DNA of 64,000 nt from Chytridium lagenaria (Eukaryota; Chytridiomycota; Chytridiomycetes; Chytridiales; Chytridiaceae). Each line of letters starts with the position of its first letter. Positions within the stretch are counted from its first letter, which is position 1. This document shows positions 59,329 to 64,000 of the stretch, piece after piece. The stretch covers positions 124,001-188,000 of the forward strand of contig JAHLKC010000076.1 in the NCBI GenBank assembly GCA_025449115.1, in the 5' to 3' direction. The notes under the pieces are model-generated. The model was not told the origin of the DNA, searched no databases, and worked only from the letters and a program-made list of their open reading frames with translations. The translations under genes and the position numbers were made by a program.

Positions 59329-60907
59329 TTATCCAGCCGCAACCCCAAGAAGCATCCTAACCAACGCCGGGTCCAGATCTTCCTCCCGCAACACTTCCAT
59401 TAGAGGTTCTTGCTCGCGCTTGGGTAAATTTGCTGTCGGACCGCAGTGCAGATGCCTCCAGCATCAGCAATTGTCCATGGTTCATCAGGATCTGGTCGTC
59501 GTCTCGACGCCAAAGACATAGTCGTAGCCATTGGCAACCTCATGACCTTAACCCCAGCCCCAACTGCTCTCGTCTCCCCTCTAACCTCAACCGCCAGGTC
59601 CGCAAAATCAGGTTCGCCATCCGCCCAGGATGAAAACCACAGACCCTCACGTTTCAAAATTAACCAGGCCTTGATTGTGGCCCGTCGCAACCAGCGGCTG
59701 TACTTTTGGAATGTGGTCCGTTGACTCGACGCAGGAGTGACGGAGCTTGATTGAGATTCTTCACGGTCGATTGCTTCGAAAGCGTTACGAAGGTTCGACT
59801 GGAAAGCTTCGACCTCGTCAACGCCGCTCGTGCCGGCCATACCCTCTCTACCGTCAACATTATCGTAGTGAATGCGGATGAGATGGGACAGGAGGTGGAA
59901 GGACAGCCCCCAAGCGACAAAAAGGATAGAGACACCAGTGGGCCAGTTTTGGAGAAGGAAGGTGTTGGGGGAGACGTTGATAAAAAGCTCTCGAACACGG
60001 ACGATGGAGTAGAGGGCGAGAATGGCAAGGGCGATGGTGGAGAGTCCCATCATCATTCGCATAACGATCAGGGCATCAGATTCATAGTGCCCTTTTGACG
60101 TAAAACATCATCAGTCATTAACAAATAGCATAATAAAAAACTATAGATTGGCTATATTGCCAGGAAAAAGAAAAGTCATATGTAGCAACAACAGGACTCA
60201 CCGAAAAATATTCTTCCAACTTGGACTTCACTTGCTCTGGTGACGACCGCAAATTCTGGCTCAACAGCCTCAATCGGCGTCGAAAACCTCGATCTCATAC
60301 TCCCTGCAGCATGGCTCTGCCTCCTACGACTCCCCAGTATCGATAGCGGGCCTCGACTATTCGACCGAAAACTCGACGATGACCTTCGTGGAGGTGATCC
60401 GCTACGGCTTTGGAGGTCATCGGTGCGTTCAGGGAGTTTTGTGTGCGGCGTCTAAGAGAGAGAGAGAAGTTGCGGAAATCGATGGGCGAGATAGTGGTGT
60501 TGTTGTGACGTTTTGTAGGTAAAGTGTCAATATGCGGAAGGTCAGAAGCTAGGAAGGGTTTAGCGTAATATATTCGAAGGGATAAGGAAACCTTTAGTTG
60601 ATGAAGAGGAATGAATTGAGGGGGATAAACGAGCTTTCGGTGCAATGGTTTTGTCTAAAGTATCCATAGATGGAGCAAAATTGGATGATGAGGATGGTGT
60701 TTCCATAGATGGAGTATCTTGTTCAGGGCTCTCTCGTTGATGAAGATGGTTCATCCGTTCGCTATAGTCGTCTTTTGATTCAAGTTCGAGGGCTGAATTC
60801 AATGGATCCGAATGCATGTTTCCTGTGCAGTTCTGGAGGGATGCCATGGAAGTCGGAGGAGATGCGATGTTATGCGATGAGCCTTGGAGCAGATTTCGAT
60901 GCCCCAC
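59329..60907 (-). CDS. Two-TM membrane protein with Ser/Arg-rich N-terminus, unrecognised
   Basis: A likely first exon (60,907-60,592) is polar and Ser/Pro-rich (ERMNHLHQRESPEQDTPSME). A splice acceptor with a CT-repeat tract at about 60,452 opens TPHTKLPERTDDLQSRSGSP, continuing to FSTPIEAVEPEFAVVTRASE and VQVGRIFFG. The next exon reads HYESDALIVMRMMMGLSTIA, with two hydrophobic helices (IALAILALYSIV and WPTGVSILFVAWGLSFHLL, 59,870-60,050). A cytosolic tail follows, with DEPWTIADAGGI and, after a slip near 59,440, KREQEPLMEVLREEDLDPAL; the stop is at 59,329. The hairpin resembles the small 2TM domain, but I cannot name a family with confidence. The exon 1-2 phase does not match cleanly. Confidence 0.5.
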
Positions 60908-61700
60908 CGCAGTGAGTGAGTTGTACCCCCGTTTTTTGAAGATAGGTTACACGACCATGTTCTCTGTCAAAGCAGATTGGGATCAAATTGGGATACATAA
61001 TTACATATATAAAAAGGGTGTATTTTACTGAAAACAATATAGTGGTGCATAGGGAGGAGAAAAAAAGGCGCGACGGAGGGAGGATGTTTTAGGAGGTCAC
61101 AAAAAGAGGCGACGACCAAGCCCTTCAAACATACATGTAGAAAACAAGAATGAGGGAAGTATGGGTAGTTGTTGTAGAAGAGGTGAATTGTGGGCATCAA
61201 AATGCCTACAAAGGTAACGAATGTGTTCCATGTGCAAACAAAATGAAAAGATAAATGAATAGTGGTGTTTCCAAAATCGATCAGCGACTACATTTAACCT
61301 CCATACAAAGTAAGGGATACACGAAAAGAAAAGGTGATGTGGAGCAAGAAAGTGGGGGGATATCGGGATAACGAGGGAAAAAAAATGAGCGCAAACACCA
61401 ACAGGTAAGAATGGGGAATAGAGGGGTGGCTCGCATAAAAGAAGGAAGGCTAGTTTGATTTGATTCTAACGGCAGCAAAAGTGAAGAGTGTTAAAAGACA
61501 TTGAACAGGCGTTTTAAAAGGATCGCGAGGGCAAGAAATAGCAATAACGAGAGTTGAATGGGAAACAAACTTGATGGGAATGATTGTTTAAAAAGAGATG
61601 AGAGAAATAAAAGAAAGGAAAAGGGAAAAAGGAATGGTAACAATGTTTGCGACGAAGAGGTCAAGAAAGTTAGGAAAAATGAAAAAAAAAAGGTGAAGGA
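60908..61700. other. Intergenic region, about 790 bp
   Basis: Lies between the start of the two-TM gene and the stop of the zinc-finger gene, both on the minus strand. The plus strand is purine-rich. It holds the promoter of the former and the 3' UTR of the latter. No supported ORF. Confidence 0.6.
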
Positions 61701-64000
61701 TTACTTAGCATCTTCACCGAGAGAAAGCGGAGAAGGTGGTAGCGAGAATCCAGGTCCCAATGGACACGGGCCCTCAGCACCTCTACCCTTCTGTGCTTCA
61801 CCAAAGTACCCCGTCATAGCAGCCTCAAGCATCGCAACTGACGGATACCCAGGCTGGACCCCCTGTCTTTGTGATGGCGAAAGATGTTCCTGTGCAGAGG
61901 CAGCGGTAGATGGGAATTGAGTAAGCAAAGACTCGAAATCCACTACTGGCGCCTTCATTTCATCGACCATATCATCGTCGCCTCCCTCATAATCCAGCGG
62001 AAATGGTGGTGAACCTACGGGCCGATTTCTAATTGGTCGCAGTTGCGCTGGGCTTCTCGGACCAGTCTTGCAGTAGGACCAACGGCGCAATTGTAAAGAT
62101 GTTCTGTCAGCTCTTCCATTTGATTCATTTTGGCCTGGCAGTATATGCATTCTTGGGGAAGCTGTGGAAGTTTCGAACCATGAACCTTGATAGATGTGAT
62201 TAGACAACTAAAAATGATAATCTGTATACTCACTGTCCTAACATGCCTCAGCAAATCATGCTTGCGTGCGAATGACTTTCCGGTGCAAAACAGGCAACAA
62301 AACGGCCTTTGATCTATCGTTATTGGTTAAATATGGTAAAAACACACCACAGCAAGTGATAATCAATCAAGGAACTCACTTGAGTGCGAAATATGATGAG
62401 TCTTCAAGCTATAGGCTTTCGAAAACGATTTATCACAGTCTGGGAACGTACAAACAAAGGTGTTCTTGCGCTCCACTTTTTCTCCACTCCCAATAACTGG
62501 CGAGTTTGGCGCGGAAGGCGTGGAAGAACCAGCTCGAGTCGAAGGATGACAAGATAAAGCAGTCGAGAGTGCGTTGGCATTCATCATATCCTCCCAGCCT
62601 CCATCACATCAGACACTCCCCAGCGCTTGCGACCGAGACAGAAGAACCTCGCCTCAACATCGATACGGCCGCGTGCCTCTCTCTGTCAGCAGTTGGCACA
62701 AGCGGACTGGCGCGGTGGTTCTTTTTCGGGTACTAACGACTGCAGCAGAAGGCTGCGATGCGGACTGACTTTCTTCTAATATTTCCGAGAGAGGACGGCA
62801 TCAGTAGTACTCCTTGTTCGTCGCAAAGGTTGCGAGGCAGGGCTAGCGGAAACCACAGGAGGTGGCTGCTTAAAAACACCGCCTGACGCATAAAATGAAT
62901 GAACATTTCGTGAAGCTGGTCGAAGTCTAGACCCTACTCGAATGGGTCCAGAAGGAGGAACTTCCTGCTCAAGTCTTGAAGAGCGTCGAGGAGAGCGCGG
63001 CTGCTCCATCCCCGAGTCCCTCCTCTGGCCTTTTCCGCTGCTGTCAACCTCATCTCCTCCACTATTCTCAACTCTGCCGTCGTCAGCAGCCTGGAGTCCT
63101 TCCAACATTGCCACATGATTATCCTCGGGTTGCTCCACATGCGGCGACGCAACAGCAGGCGATAGAGGGACTTCGCGATTTTCTCCTACCCCTCCGTTCA
63201 TTCTCGTTAAAACGCTTAGCCCAGCTTTCTTCGCTGTCTCAAGCCGCCTCAGGTCAGGCGGCCCCCACAACATCCCCAGCCCACCAGCTGGTGTATGCTC
63301 TTGAAAATCAGCCCTTTCAGGAGACTCTGTCGGATCAAGCAAGTCCTCGACATCCTTTTCATCACCTTCCCCTTCTTCACTCCCATCAGAGTTCACGGTC
63401 CCACCCTGTCGTTCCATCCCAACCTTCATATTCCTCATAGCGCGCTCATCCATTTCGCGATCAGCCATTGCTCTTTCACTCATCCCACCCCCAACATGAT
63501 TCCAAGACCCGACATATCCAAAATGTGGAGGAAAGAACCCCGGCGGGCCAGCACCATCCACCCCCACCCCCATACCCTCAGGCGACCCATAAAAAGCAGC
63601 AGCAGTAGCAGCAGCCTCAGAATTCCCCGCGGCCATCGCCGCCAACCAAGCAGAGTACGCAGGGTGAGGCGATGGCGGGAAATACGGCGGCCCTATTTCT
63701 GGCGGCACCTTATGGCCTATACCGCCATATCCTCCCACCCCAGGAGAAGAATTAGGCGGCCCATACCCCCAGGGCATAGGCATGTGCATCGGCATCATCA
63801 TCATCGCCGCCGCCGCGTAGTAGGAGTCCACACCAGGATACCCGACATAGGATACTGGGACTGCCTTGCCCTGCCAGATGCCGGGGATCCACCTCCAAAT
63901 CCTTGAAGCCCAGCCATCCAAGATGAATCAAAAGCGGAGGAGCAGCAACCGCACGGCCAGTTACATTATCAATATGAACAATGCGTCCAGGGCGTTTTGC
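61701..64000 (-). CDS. C2H2 zinc-finger transcription factor, 5' end beyond the window
   Basis: A nuclear DNA-binding protein. From the right edge the frame is open (GRIVHIDNVTGRAVAAPPLL), slips near 63,860 and continues with a Gly/Pro/Met/Ala-rich region (VGYPGVDSYYAAAAMMMMPM) and an acidic Ser/Pro-rich stretch to 62,776. The next exon ends in the finger FVCTFPDCDKSFSKAYSLKT with HHISH (about 62,400-62,455). An intron leads to finger 2, PFCCLFCTGKSFARKHDLLR then HVRT, split by another intron before VHGSKLP (about 62,235 and 62,185). A third Cys/His group follows: CIYCQAKMNQMEELTEHLYN. The tail ends LSLGEDAK at 61,701. The fingers are ordinary fungal C2H2; no specific orthologue is claimed. 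Confidence 0.78.

Noticed and set aside
59751..60098. Plus-strand frame opposite the two-TM gene
   Set aside because: It is the antisense of a frame with two clear hydrophobic helices and sensible splice sites; the polar plus-strand reading has no family feature.
62976..63906. Plus-strand frames opposite the zinc-finger gene
   Set aside because: They are antisense of the Gly/Pro/Met-rich exon, which joins by splice sites to real zinc fingers.

Overview
The window is a gene-dense piece of a fungal nuclear genome. Genes are split by short GT-AG introns (about 50-240 nt) and lie on both strands. The families are eukaryotic and mostly fungal: Mph1/FANCM helicase, formin, Qcr2, citrate carrier, Psd1, and an SFP1-like zinc-finger factor. 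A CFAP53-type ciliary coiled-coil protein and a CNBD potassium channel point to a flagellated (zoosporic, chytrid-like) fungus. This placement is inferred from gene content only.

Layout, left to right. 1-5481: 3' part of a TPR/Mlp1 nuclear-basket nucleoporin. 5.5-11.9 kb, minus: TRAPPC13 and an Mph1/FANCM helicase with a C-terminal Lys-Pro-Trp array. 11.9-17.7 kb: a formin whose N-terminal helical module occurs three times. 18.1-23.9 kb: mitochondrial citrate carrier, DHA2-type MFS transporter, AKR7-like aldo-keto reductase. 24-30 kb: a sparse stretch with one unrecognised gene, a class I haem peroxidase and a badly broken Cys-rich zinc-finger gene. 30.3-39.2 kb: Qcr2, CFAP53, a cyclic-nucleotide-gated-type K+ channel (minus), a TXNDC9-like protein (minus). 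40.4-43.8 kb, minus: SFP1/JAZF1-like factor, preceded by 3.7 kb without a gene. 47.5-53 kb: mitochondrial phosphatidylserine decarboxylase (minus), an unrecognised multi-pass membrane protein, an arrestin-fold protein (minus). 53.6-59.1 kb: a SAM-TIR-NACHT-WD40 protein with the architecture of an NLR-type immune or cell-death receptor. 59.3-64 kb, minus: a two-TM membrane protein and a C2H2 zinc-finger factor that runs off the right edge.

The most interesting object is the SAM-TIR-NACHT-WD40 gene. It joins the SAM+TIR pairing known from SARM1-type NADases to an NLR chassis, and it keeps a Glu at the position of the TIR NADase catalytic residue.

A caveat applies throughout. Nearly every conserved gene needs single-base reading-frame corrections, including housekeeping genes. 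This looks like consensus indel error rather than gene death, but the sequence alone cannot settle it. Coordinates below span the whole gene from start to stop, introns and frame breaks included. I found no tRNA, rRNA, CRISPR array or transposon.
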